Below are positions 30,040-40,100 of a stretch of DNA of 64,000 bases, piece by piece. The position numbers and the translations under genes were made by a program. The notes beneath the pieces are model-generated. The model was not told the DNA's origin. It saw only the letters and a list, made by a program, of their open reading frames with translations, and did not search any database. Source of the DNA: Clitopilus passeckerianus (taxonomy: Eukaryota; Basidiomycota; Agaricomycetes; Agaricales; Entolomataceae); NCBI GenBank assembly GCA_944990035.1, contig CALYLX010000112.1, positions 1,860,001-1,924,000 on the forward strand, given 5' to 3'. Each line of letters begins with the position of its first letter. The stretch's first letter is position 1.

Positions 30040-30505
30040 TGTTAAGCTAGTATCGCTACACGCTTAACTAAGTATCAAGGGTTCAGCTGCTTAGTCCTCT
30101 ACCAGCCTTTGTAGAGACGAGCGAGAGTAATCGAGCGAGTCGAAGTTAAAGCAAATAGCGATGTATAGGCTTTTAGGTCAAGCTGAGGAAGCAAGACCAA
30201 AAGCGTGAAAGTATTTATACATGGTAAGTAGGGCTAAGGGTTAAGCATTGCGCAGCAATGCTAAGTAAGCAAAAGTAAGTATGACTCGGAGTGAGTCAGA
30301 GTAAGAGTCATGACGAGTCACGATAAATAAATATAGTACAAGTATCTCACGATCGTGAGAATACTGAGTAATCATAGCTAAAGGGATGAGTAATGCACAG
30401 CAGTACTGAGTAATTGAATAAACGTAAGCGGGGCGGGGGATAATAATGGTAGATGAGTAAAAGGAAAAAAAAGAGTCCGGGTGCGTATCCAAGGTAACTG
30501 TAACA
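30040..30505 (-). repeat. 5' LTR of Gypsy-2
   Basis: 466 bp; has the TATA and self-primer motifs in minus orientation. The extra bases relative to the other LTR lie in an A run near 30465. Confidence 0.92.
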
Positions 30506-31037
30506 GTGCCAGAGTCGAGGTCTGGGAGGGTCTGGAAAATGCAGAGAGCTGCGCCCCCGCATTTGCAAACACATCCTGGAGTTGGCGATACTCTGGGGTA
30601 TGCTGAAAGGCCCCTGCAAAGAGGCCACAGCTGTTAGCAGCATCCAAAAGGTGGATGATGCTCCCAACTGTAGAGAGCGATGCAGCGACATTTAGAGAGT
30701 GTCCTGCAGAGTGAAGTTCAGCAAGCCTAGAGCTGGCTTGCCGGAAGAGTCGCTCCATGCGCCTCAGGCTGGACTCAGCATCAAGCTGCTGCGTCTCAGG
30801 TGGGGGAGCAGATGCATCTGCAGAGCCAGATGGGCCCTGACCAGAATGAATGAATGTCGGCGCTTGAGCTAACAGAGTGATAGTACCAGAACAAGGCCGC
30901 TTGGAGGCGGACTCTTTGCCGGACGGTGAGGCTGCCCTAGACAAAGTCTTGGGATGGGACGAATGGGACTGAGAGAAGTCACCTCCCAGAGGTGCAGAAA
31001 GGCCGCTGGAGAAGTCTCCAGAAGGGTACTGTACCAT
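30506..31037 (-). CDS. LINE-6 ORF1, N-terminal fragment
   Basis: 177 open codons. Ser/Pro-rich start, a KTLSRAASPS-like block shared in spirit with other ORF1 proteins, then an amphipathic helical region (SSLRRMERLFRQASSRLAEL). It is truncated before any zinc knuckle by Gypsy-2. It represents a third ORF1 variant, distinct from LINE-5 and LINE-14. Confidence 0.6.
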
Positions 31038-31056
31038 AACATTGTTGTCAGAGTCT

Positions 31057-31345
31057 CATCAGCAAAAAAATACCTAGCGTACAGCTTGCCTTGCCTTGGC
31101 TTACCAAAACTTGCAGATGTCTTGCAGCACTCTGCAAGCCACTCAAGAGATGTAAGCCCTATAAGCCCTATAAGCTAGGTTAGTGTCTTATAGTATGACT
31201 TGCAATCAACTTACTGAAAGTTTTTGTGCTTTATTTTGTACTAAAACTTATTTTTAAACACTAAATGAAATTTCAAAAATATGCAAGTAATTTACAAGGC
31301 AGCTGCAAGACAGCCTTCTGCAAGCCCAGTGAGATTTTGCTGATG
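31057..31345. mobile_element. CAT-f: CATCAG-type element
   Basis: 289 bp, ends CATCAGCAAAA and ATTTTGCTGATG, with CT duplications (31055-31056 and 31346-31347). Removal restores GAGTCTGACGA. The interior is rich in TGCAAG/CTTGCA repeats in both orientations. It lies in the LINE-6 leader. Confidence 0.85.
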
Positions 31346-32074
31346 CTGACGATTTGTCGTGGTCTTGAGGGTTCTGTAGCACAAGATCTGCTACAGATCC
31401 ACCTGATCGGGTAGACTGCCCTCAACGATGACATCGAGAAGAGCTCATGGCTCTACTTTGAGAAAGATTGGTTGCAATCTGAATGAGTAGTAAGCAAAAT
31501 GTTGCTGCCTGTAGCTGAAATCACCACTTTGATGGTGGTGGTAAGAGATCAAGAAGCGCTGTCTTTCGGCGTCCAAGGGACAAGGAGGATAGACCGCGTG
31601 TGATGGCATTTGTCCATTGCAGACTTGCCCAGCTCAGGCCAGCCTTCAGGACTGACCGAGCAAACCACAAAGATGTGCTGATTGTTACTCTGCACGGCGC
31701 AGTTCCCCTGCACTTTGCAAATGTGTACTCTGATGCCAACTATACAGCCGTCCGCTGGCTGGCTAATAACGAAGAGCGCATCCCTGCCCTGTACTACATG
31801 AGAGGCGACTTCAACTGTCACTCACGAGTGTGGGACCCCACACTCCAGGGCAACAATCATGTTGTTGATTCCCTCATCAACAGAAGCTGCAAAGTTTGGT
31901 ATCCGTCATCCCAACCAATTTGGTGGAGTGCGCCAGTACTCTACCGAAGACACTGGGATCTATCTTACACACATTGTTAAGGCTGGCTGGGCACACGGCC
32001 TTAAAATAAATGTGGTCGCATTTAACCTTGCTCAACTCTTTCTATTTCTCAACCATGAGATGCTTGTCCGAATC

Positions 32075-33472
32075 GGGGGGACCGAGTCTATTGCTGGTCT
32101 CCCTCCCATTCATCTGCACATCAGGAAACTGGTCGAACGTGGCCAGGCGCGCATTGGCACCCTGATTGGCAACCACCCTACACTGTCCCTCATTAGCGAC
32201 AGGCGCCAGCTGTACAAAGGGACAATGTGTCTTCCTTCGTCTCTCTCTAACTTGTCGCGACGCGTGCGCGGCAACTTGCTCTCTACAGTTGTGGACTCTG
32301 ACGCACATGCTGTGCGCGTCTCTGAGCCTCTCAACCCTGTCCATGGAGAAGCGGTCCCGGGCCTTCGCCTGTTGGACACGCACTCAGGCAGGGTTACATT
32401 TGACACCATCATTGCAGCATCTAAGGATGCCCTTGATTCTCGTCGCATTCACTTGGATGTGATTCGCGCCGACGCAGATCTGTCTGACACTATAGTGTTG
32501 GTGGCAGCTGATGCGTCTGTTCCCAAAAGCAGGAAGCACCAAGCGGTTGCTGCCTGCTCCCTTCTTCATGGCACCTTTGGCCCAGAAGAGTACACTATGG
32601 CATCAGGCAGAGTTTTCTCTGATGACGCCGAACTCGCAGCCATTGACTTGTCTATAAGCAAGGCTGTTCTGCGCAACAACTGTGTCAAAATAGTTGTGCT
32701 CTCGGACTCGACTAAAGCCATCCGGTTGGCTTTGGACCCGTCTCTCCATTCTGGGCAAGGACACTCGCTGTCCATTTGCTCCAAACTACGTGCTTGGTTC
32801 TCGGGCGACGCCGACAGGCGCGTCCACTTTGTCCATGTCCCTTCAAAACTCAAATGGGACATCCACCACCGTGCTCACTTGGCGGCCACTGGCTTGCGAG
32901 TGGGTGCTGGCAACCAACCCCGGACATCCCTTGGGTATGCCCGGAAACGCGCTGTAGATAGAATGCTGCATGAGTGGACTTGTCTACTGCAGCAGCCTCC
33001 TTACTCTGGCAACAACTTCTTGCGCCTTACATACAAAGGTGCCTCCCTAAGGCCCACACACATTAAAGGTGGACCTTGGCTACGTCGCGTTGGTTCTTCC
33101 AATGCGCATACCGCGCGCCTTACTCGCGCAGTTCTGGGTCATGCACCCATTGGCGAGTTCCGCGCACGCTTCAACCTGGGTGGGGAGACAGTGTGTACAT
33201 GCAACTGGCGCATTCTGGAAATGAGGGACCATGTCCTTCACCAGTGCGCGCACTTCCAACGACGGCCCAACCAGCGCTTGTGCCAAGAGCTGTCGTCTTT
33301 CTTGTTCTTCCTTGAGAACAACCCTGCCACTTTTGCATTTCCTTCGCAACAGCCTCCACCGCCGTTTCCCAAAGCCAGGAAGACACGGCGACGTGGGCTA
33401 CCTGACAAGGCCCCCACACGCCTCCGCGATGCTCTCCCCGCTGCGGGGGCCATCGCCGACAAATGCCTGTAA
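32075..33472 (+). CDS. LINE-8 ORF2 C-terminal part (RNase H, zinc finger)
   Basis: Open from the truncation point. RNase H motifs: AADASVPKS, AELAAIDLS, LSDSTKAI and HHRAHLAA. These are followed by the CX-C...H...C finger (CTCNWRILEMRDHVLHQC) and a Pro/Arg-rich tail. The frame ends early at 33472 because a G run is five rather than six, compared with LINE-16 near 59350; the rest of the tail continues in another frame. The product is dead as an enzyme without RT. Confidence 0.8.
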   Translation, partial: GGTESIAGLPPIHLHIRKLVERGQARIGTLIGNHPTLSLISDRRQLYKGTMCLPSSLSNLSRRVRGNLLSTVVDSDAHAVRVSEPLNPVHGEAVPGLRLLDTHSGRVTFDTIIAASKDALDSRRIHLDVIRADADLSDTIVLVAADASVPKSRKHQAVAACSLLHGTFGPEEYTMASGRVFSDDAELAAIDLSISKAVLRNNCVKIVVLSDSTKAIRLALDPSLHSGQGHSLSICSKLRAWFSGDADRRVHFVHVPSKLKWDIHHRAHLAATGLRVGAGNQPRTSLGYARKRAVDRMLHEWTCLLQQPPYSGNNFLRLTYKGASLRPTHIKGGPWLRRVGSSNAHTARLTRAVLGHAPIGEFRARFNLGGETVCTCNWRILEMRDHVLHQCAHFQRRPNQRLCQELSSFLFFLENNPATFAFPSQQPPPPFPKARKTRRRGLPDKAPTRLRDALPAAGAIADKCL

Positions 33473-33881
33473 CAGGCTCCACTGCACCGCCGCGCCCAGA
33501 CGATCTTGTCTGGGTACCGGGTGCACACCAATTTGTTCGCAGAGAACAAGCCGAAGCGTCTGGCATGGTTTTCCATGCATAGGTGTCAGTGCTCCATCCT
33601 TCATATAGCGGCGAGCCTGGCTTCCAGGGTTCTTGCTGCTTCTGCGGGGTGTTGCGCGCTACCATACTCGTTGAGAGATTTATCCTCGGGGGCCACCCTA
33701 GCTTGCTCTTTGGTGCACCTCGTATTCAGTGTAGTTCACTCGACGAACACGGTTATTTACTTACGTTAGTATACAATGCATGTATTTAGGTACTTGTGAC
33801 CGGACTGCGATCGGGCGCCGGAATATAAATTGTCAGACGCCCACTCTGGGGGCGTAGGGCTTTGATCAAAAAAAAAAAAAA
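32075..33881 (+). mobile_element. LINE-8: 5'-truncated LINE insertion with target duplication
   Basis: Flanked by ATGCTTGTCCGAATC on both sides (32060-32074 and 33882-33896), a classic target-primed insertion. It contains ORF2 from the region after RT to the stop, the 3' untranslated region, the terminal hairpin (33837-33855) and an A-run. It is inserted in LINE-7 RT sequence. Confidence 0.93.
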
Positions 33882-34701
33882 ATGCTTGTCCGAATCATAG
33901 ATAGGCTTGGATTTGCGCCCTGTATTGGGAACTTCTTCAGGTCCTACCTAGTTGGTCGCAGCATGCGCTACATGTGGAACTGTGAGGTGTCACCTAGCTA
34001 TGATGCTGATGTTGGTGTGGGCCAGGGCTCTGCACTCTCTCCCATCTTGTCGGCACTGTTCTTAGTGCCCATGATGCGCATCTTTGCCTCCAGGATTCCC
34101 TGGAGGTGGCAACTCTTATGAGTTATGTGGACGATGGCACTACCATTGTTCAGTCAAGAACTTGGGAGGAGAACCTCCGCAAGCTCAAACAGGCCTACGC
34201 AGTTATCAACTTCTTGACGACTAACTTAGGACTTATCCTGGAGCACGACAAGAGCGAAGTGTTCCACTTCTCCCGTAAGCCTGGCAACAACAACCCTTTG
34301 GTTGATCTGGGGTTCGCACCCTACACCGGCAATACTCCACTCAGTCCAAAGCCCTTCTGAGGTACTTGGGCTTCTACTTTGATCGCGCCCTCTCCTTCAA
34401 AGAGCATGTGCGGTTCTATGCTACCAAACCCATTACTATGGTGAAAGCCATGGTAATGCTTGGTAACTCTTTCCGGGGCATCAATGCCTTCAAAAGTGAC
34501 TTCTGTATTGCTCCTGTGTCCTCCCCATTGCAACCTATGGTGCAAGGGTATGGTATTGCAAGGGCGGCCGCATCAAGGCCAATCTTGAGTCTCTCCGCAA
34601 AATGCAGCATCATGCTGCACTTTGGATCCTTGGTGCCTTTCGCACATCCCCAGGTGGTGGAGCAGAGACTATTGCTGGTCTCTCTCCCATTCACTTGCAT
34701 A

Positions 34702-37147
34702 TTTTTTATTTATTTTTTTGGTCAAAGCCATACGCCCCCGGAGGGGGCGTCTGACAATTTATATTCCGGCGCCCAATCGCAGTCCGGTCGCAAGTACCTA
34801 AATACATGCATTGTATACTGACGTAAGTAAAGAACCGTGTTCGTCGAGTGAACTACACTGAATACGAGGTGCACCAAAGAGCAAGCTAGGGTGGCCCCCG
34901 AGGATAAATCTAACAAGGAGTATGGTGGCACGCAACACCCCGCAGAAGCGGCGAGAACCCTGGAGGCCAGGCTTGCCGCTATATGAAGGATGGGGCACTG
35001 ACGCCTATGCATGGAAAACCATGCCAGACGCTTCGGCCTGTTCTCTGCGAACAAATTGGTGTGCCCCCGGCACCCAGACAAGATCATCTGGATGCGGTGG
35101 TGCAGTGGAGCCTGTTACAGGCATTTGTCGGTGGTGGCTTCCAACAGCGGGAGGGGCACCACGAACGTGTGTGGGGGCCTTGTCAGGCGGGCCACGTTGC
35201 CGTGTCTTCCTGGTTTTAGGGAACGGTGGTGGAGGCTGTTGCGATGGAAACGCAAAAGTGGTGGGATTGTTCTCGAGGAAGAACAAGAACGACGACAGCT
35301 CCTGACGCAAGCGCTGCCTGGGCCGTCGTTCGAGGTTAGCGCACTGGTGTAGGATATGCTCCCTCGTTTCCAGTACGCGCCAATCGCATGCACACGCTGT
35401 CTCCCCATCAAGGTTGAAGCGCGTGCAGAATTCACCAATGGGTGCATGACCCAAGACTGCGCGTGTAAGGCGCGCGGTGTGCGCATTGGAAGAGCCAACA
35501 CGATGTAGCCAAGGCCCTCCTTTGAGGTGTGTGGGCCTAAGGGAGGCACCTTTGTGTGTAAGGCGCAGAAAGTTGTTGCCAGAGTAAGAAGGCTGTTGCA
35601 GCAGACAAGTCCACTCATGCAGCATTCTATCCACGGCGTGTTTCCGGGCATACCCAAGGGATGTCCAGGGTTTATTACCGGCACCCACGCGCAAGCCAGA
35701 GGCCGCCAAGTGAGCACGGTGATGAATGCCCCAGTTGAGTCTTGAAGGGACATGAACAAATTGGACGCACCTGCTGGCGTCGCCCGAGAACCAAGCACGT
35801 AGCTTGGAGCAGATAGACAGCGAGTGTCCTTGCCCAGAGTGGAGAGACGGGTCTAGAGCCAAACGAATGGCTTTGGTCGAGTCTGAGAGCACAACTATCT
35901 TGAGGCAGTTGCTGCGCAAAACAGCCTTGCTTATAGACAAGTCAATGGCTGCGAGTTCTGCGTCGTCAGAGAGAGCCCTGCCCGACGCCATTGTGTATTC
36001 TTCAGGCCCAAAGGCGCCATGAAGAAGGGAGCAGGCAGCAACCCCTTGGTGCTTCCTGCTTTTGGGAACAGACGCATCAGCTGCCACCAACACCGTGGTG
36101 TCAGACAGATCCGCGTCAGCATGAATCACATCGAAGTGAATGCGACGAGAATCAAGGGCATCCTTAGATGCAGCAATGATGGTGTCAAATGTAACCCTGC
36201 CAGAGTGCGTGTCCAACAGGCGAAGGCCTGGGACCGCTTCTCCATGGACAGGGCTGAGAGCCTCAGAGACGCGCACAGCATGTGCGTCAGAATCCACGAC
36301 CGTAGAGAGCAAGTTGCCGCGCACGCGTCGCGACAAGTTGGAGAGAGACGAAGGGAGACGCATCGTTCCTTCGTACAGCTGGTGCTTGTCACTAATGAGC
36401 GAAAGTGTGGGGTGGTTGCCAATCAGGGTGCCAATACGCGCCTGGCCGCGTTCGACCAGTTTCCTGATGTGCAGATGCATGGGAGGAAGCCCAGCAATAG
36501 ACTCGGTCCCCCCACCCGGCGATGTGCGAAAGGCGCCAGTTATCCACCTGGCAGCCTTGTGTTGCATGGTGCGCAGGTGCGACATAGCAGTCTTGCACCT
36601 AGCACCTTTGTAGAACCAGAGGCCCACACCATATGTAGCGACCGGGAGGACGCATGCACGGTAGAGCAGCCGCTTCTGCATAGGGGTGATACCCCTTGAT
36701 GAGTTACCAAGCATGATCATTGCCTTGACAGTGGTCAGAGCCTTGGTGGAGTAATACTTGACATGGTGGCTAAAAGATAGCGACCGGTCAAAGTAGAAGC
36801 CCAAGTAGCGCCAAACGCTCTTGGGTTGAAGTGGCGAGTTGCCAGTGTGTGGAGCAAAGCCCAAGTCAATGGCAGGATTGACATCGTTGTGCTTGCGGGA
36901 GAAGTGAAAGACCTCTGTCTTGTCATGTTCCAAGACGAGGCCAAGTGCAGTAACAAGCTCTGTGATGACAGTGTATGCTTGTTGAAGTAGGGTGATGTTC
37001 TCCCCAAAGGATGGCGACTGAACGATGAGCGAGCCATCATCCACATACGACATGAGTGTTGTAATGCCAGGAGCGATCCTGTGTTCAAATAGCCTCATCC
37101 CCGGCACCAAATAGAGCGCGGAGAGGAGAGGGGACAAAGCAGATCTA
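34702..37147 (-). mobile_element. LINE-9: 5'-truncated LINE
   Basis: The minus-strand copy ends in an A/T run (34702-34719), hairpin 34732-34750 and 3' untranslated region. It contains ORF2 from mid-RT to the stop. The 5' end at 37147 abuts the 5' end of LINE-10 in opposite orientation. No target duplication is visible on the right. Confidence 0.88.
35005..37147 (-). CDS. LINE-9 ORF2 fragment: RT second half, RNase H, zinc finger
   Basis: 710 uninterrupted codons from the ALSPLLSALY region of RT through YVDDGSLIV, thumb, RNase H (AADASVPKS; LSDSTKAI) and the C-terminal finger CACDWRVLETREHILHQC, to the natural end ASGMVFHA. The first half of RT and the endonuclease are missing by 5' truncation, so no activity is expected. 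The length of clean frame suggests a young insertion. Confidence 0.85.
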
Positions 37148-40100
37148 TGCTGTCAACGATGCGGTAGGCTTTTCTGTTAAAGCACCGCAGAGTTATACTG
37201 ACGTACTACCACCCAGGAGGAGACCGATTCAGATTGGTCGGGGTGAACGCACTGCCCGCACATAACTTTACTTTATGCGATACAATCATGTAAATACTCT
37301 CCGCTTCTTTTCACAGAACGTGAATAGAAATTATGATCTGGTTGCTGCGCTACTAGAGGAACGTAAGAATGACTTTGATGTGATTCTGCTTCAAGAGCCC
37401 CCATGGCGGTTTATTCGACGCACTGTGTCCACTACCAACCCAGAAGGGGAGGCAGTGATTGGTGCTCCCACTCATCCGGACTGGCTGGTCATGTTTAGAC
37501 GTCCAGCATCCGATACTGACCACCCACGTGTTATGACGTTTGTGCATAGGCGTCTTGCAGGCATGAGGCCTGCATTTCGCACTGACCTCGCCAACCACAA
37601 TGATGTGTTGGTCACAACATTGTATGGGAGCGCAGGTGCTCAAATACACTTTGCCAATGTCTACTCTAGCCCAGGGGATGGTTCTGCCATTCGCTGGCTG
37701 TGTGACAATGCTCCTCGTCTCCCAAGCATGCTCTGCATGGCAGGGGACTTCAATTGCAAGTCGTCAGTCTGGGATCTGGACTATGACTCTACAAATCATG
37801 TTGCGACTGAACTATGTGATGTCGCGCTTGACCTGGGTTTGGAGGTCAGCGTACTACCAGTACGCGCCCCTACTCACTTCCCGCATGCTGGCAGCCTTAG
37901 GCCGTCAGTCATTGATCTATTCTTCCTCCCTGTGGGTCGCACTGCAGGGACTTCACACAGCGTGGTCACAGAGTGGAAAGGACCCTCTGACCACGCTCCC
38001 TTGACCGTCACACTCCGTATCCAGCCTGTGCAGCTGGCTGCTGAGCGCATCACTCTGCCAAAGGGCAGTGAGCATGAGGAAGAGTTCCTGGAGGAACTGT
38101 CCTCTTCTTTGCGAGCATTGGACACAACCACTCTCACAACAGCAGAAGCAATCGAACGCTGCACTGGCGCCATTGCAACTGCTATTAAGCAGTCCTGGGA
38201 TAACAACTCAAAGACTGCTCGCATCTCCACCAGGTCAAAGTCCTGGTGGAATCCTGAGTGCTCTGAAGCTGTCAGAGTGTATCGCGCTTCCAGGGCGGTC
38301 GCTGATTACAAGGCGTTCCGCAGGACCACCAAGGTGGCCAAGCGCAAGTTCTTTGATAGTAGGATTCAGACAATTGCTACTACCAACAAGCGTCCATGGG
38401 ATCTTATGCGCTGGGCCAAACAGCGTGAACTCCCTACACACGAAGCCATTCGCCACAATGGTGAACCTTGCAATTCCCTGGAGTCGCTTTGGGCTGCTCT
38501 TGATTCAACATACAACTCGGCGTCTGATCGCCCTGTTGACCCCTCTGTGCTCGACGACGTCCCTCAGTCTCCCCCGCGCGAGTGGTGGGACTTTGGTGTT
38601 AAAGAGCTGAGAGAAGAACTTGCAAAGTGCTCAAACACTTCTGCTCCTGGTCCTGATCACCTCACATGGTATCAGCTCAAATCCTTGGTCGCTGACACTG
38701 TCATCGCTACCAAATTCGTCGAGATTGCCAATGCCTGCCTTCGGGTGGGCCACTGGCCCTCTCACTTCAAAGAGTCGCGTTCTGCCATTGTTCCAAAGCC
38801 TGGCAAACCGCACTATTCAACTCCCAAGATGTTCCGCCCTATTGTGTTGCTTAACATGCTGGGGAAACTCTTTGAGAAGATGCTTGCAAACAGAATGCAG
38901 TTTGAAGCGCAGAAATTCGGTGTGTTCCACCCCAACCAGTTTGGAGGCGTGCGCCAACATTCCACTGAGGATGCGGGTGTCTATCTCACTCACATCGTCA
39001 AGGCCGGTTGGGCCAGAGGGCTGAAGACAAGCGTGGTCGCTTTTGACACATCCTACAGCTGGAACGGCGAAGAATCCAGCAAGTACTCCGCAGATGTTGG
39101 CGTTGGCCAAGGGTCTGCTTTATCCCCTCTTCTCTCTGCGCTCTACTTGGTGCCAGTGATGAGGCTGTTCGAACGCAGGATTGCTCCTGGCGTTACAACA
39201 CTCATGTCGTATGTGGATGATGGTTCGCTCATCGTTCAGTCGCCATCCTTTGGGGAGAACATCACCCTACTCCAACAAGCGTACACTGTCATCACAGAGC
39301 TTGTTACTGCACTCGGCCTCGTCCTGGAACATGATAAGACAGAGGTCTTCCACTTCTCTCGCAAGCACAACGATGTCAATCCTGCCATTGACTTGGGCTT
39401 TGCTCCACACACTGGCAACTCGCCACTTCAACCTAAGAGCGTCTGGCGCTACTTGGGCTTCTACTTTGACCGGTCGCTATCCTTTAGCCACCATGTCAAG
39501 TATTACTCTACCAAGGCTCTGACCACTGTCAAGGCAATGATCATGCTTGGTAACTCGTCAAGGGGTATCACCCCTATGCAGAAGCGGCTGCTCTACCGTG
39601 CGTGCGTCCTCCCGGTCGCTACGTATGGTGTGGGCCTCTGGTTCTACAAAGGTGCAAGGTGTAAGACTGCTATGTCGCACTTGCGCACTATGCAACACAA
39701 GGCTGCTAGGTGGATAACCGGCGCCTTTCGCACATCGCCGGGTGGGGGGACCGGGTCAGTTGCTGGTCTCCCTCCCATTCATTTGCACATCAGGAAACTG
39801 GTCGAACGCGGCCAGGCGCGTATTGGCACCCTGATTGGCAACCACCCTACGCTGTCGCTTATCAGTGACAAGCACCAGCTGTACAAAGGAACAATGCGTC
39901 TTCCTTCGTCTCTGTCCAACTTGTCGCGACGCGTGCGCGGCAACTTGCTCTCTACGGTTGTGGATTCTGACGCACATGCTGTGCGTGTCTCTGAGCCTCT
40001 CAACCCTGTCCATGGAGAAGCGGTCCCAGGCCTTCGCCTGTTGGATACGCACTCTGGCAGGATTACACTTGACACCATCATTGCCGCATCTAAGGATGCC

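Larger units (their letters stand above)
24053..30505 (-). mobile_element. Gypsy-2: second near-complete gypsy element, internally deleted
   Basis: Minus-strand copy with both LTRs (24053-24515 and 30040-30505) and the order gag, protease, RT, RNase H, integrase, chromodomain, ORF3. A deletion at about 28079-28090 removes the sequence equivalent to about 2643-3166 of Gypsy-1 (end of protease and start of RT). The LTRs differ by a dozen or more mostly transition changes. Flanking pentamers GCGTC and GTGCC do not match, and the two flanks are different LINEs in opposite orientation, so this may be a recombinant copy. Confidence 0.92.
30506..31555 (-). mobile_element. LINE-6: 5' UTR and ORF1 start of a LINE-5-like element
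   Basis: Read on the minus strand, it begins at 31555 with CTTCTTGATCTCTTACC, almost the LINE-5 start, then about 200 bp of leader, the CAT-f insertion, and ORF1 from about 31037 until it is cut by the Gypsy-2 LTR. The 5' end abuts LINE-7 endonuclease sequence. Confidence 0.75.
31556..34701 (+). pseudogene. LINE-7: divergent LINE with endonuclease-to-RT deletion, interrupted by LINE-8
   Basis: 31556-31880 encodes the C-terminal endonuclease part (RGDFNCHSRVWD). At about 31880 it jumps to RT sequence (PNQFGGVRQYSTED), losing the region between. It is cut at 32074 by LINE-8 and resumes at 33882 with RT motifs (GVGQGSALSP, SYVDDGT) up to 34701, where LINE-9 begins. Identity with the other LINEs is clearly lower, so this is an older or separate subfamily. 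Frames are broken. Confidence 0.85.

Noticed and set aside
33506..33769. Recurring 87-codon open frame at the end of LINE ORF2 and in the 3' untranslated region (also at 46283, 59411 and others)
   Set aside because: It recurs only because the underlying LINE 3' end recurs; it overlaps ORF2 in another frame, and its end varies freely between copies.
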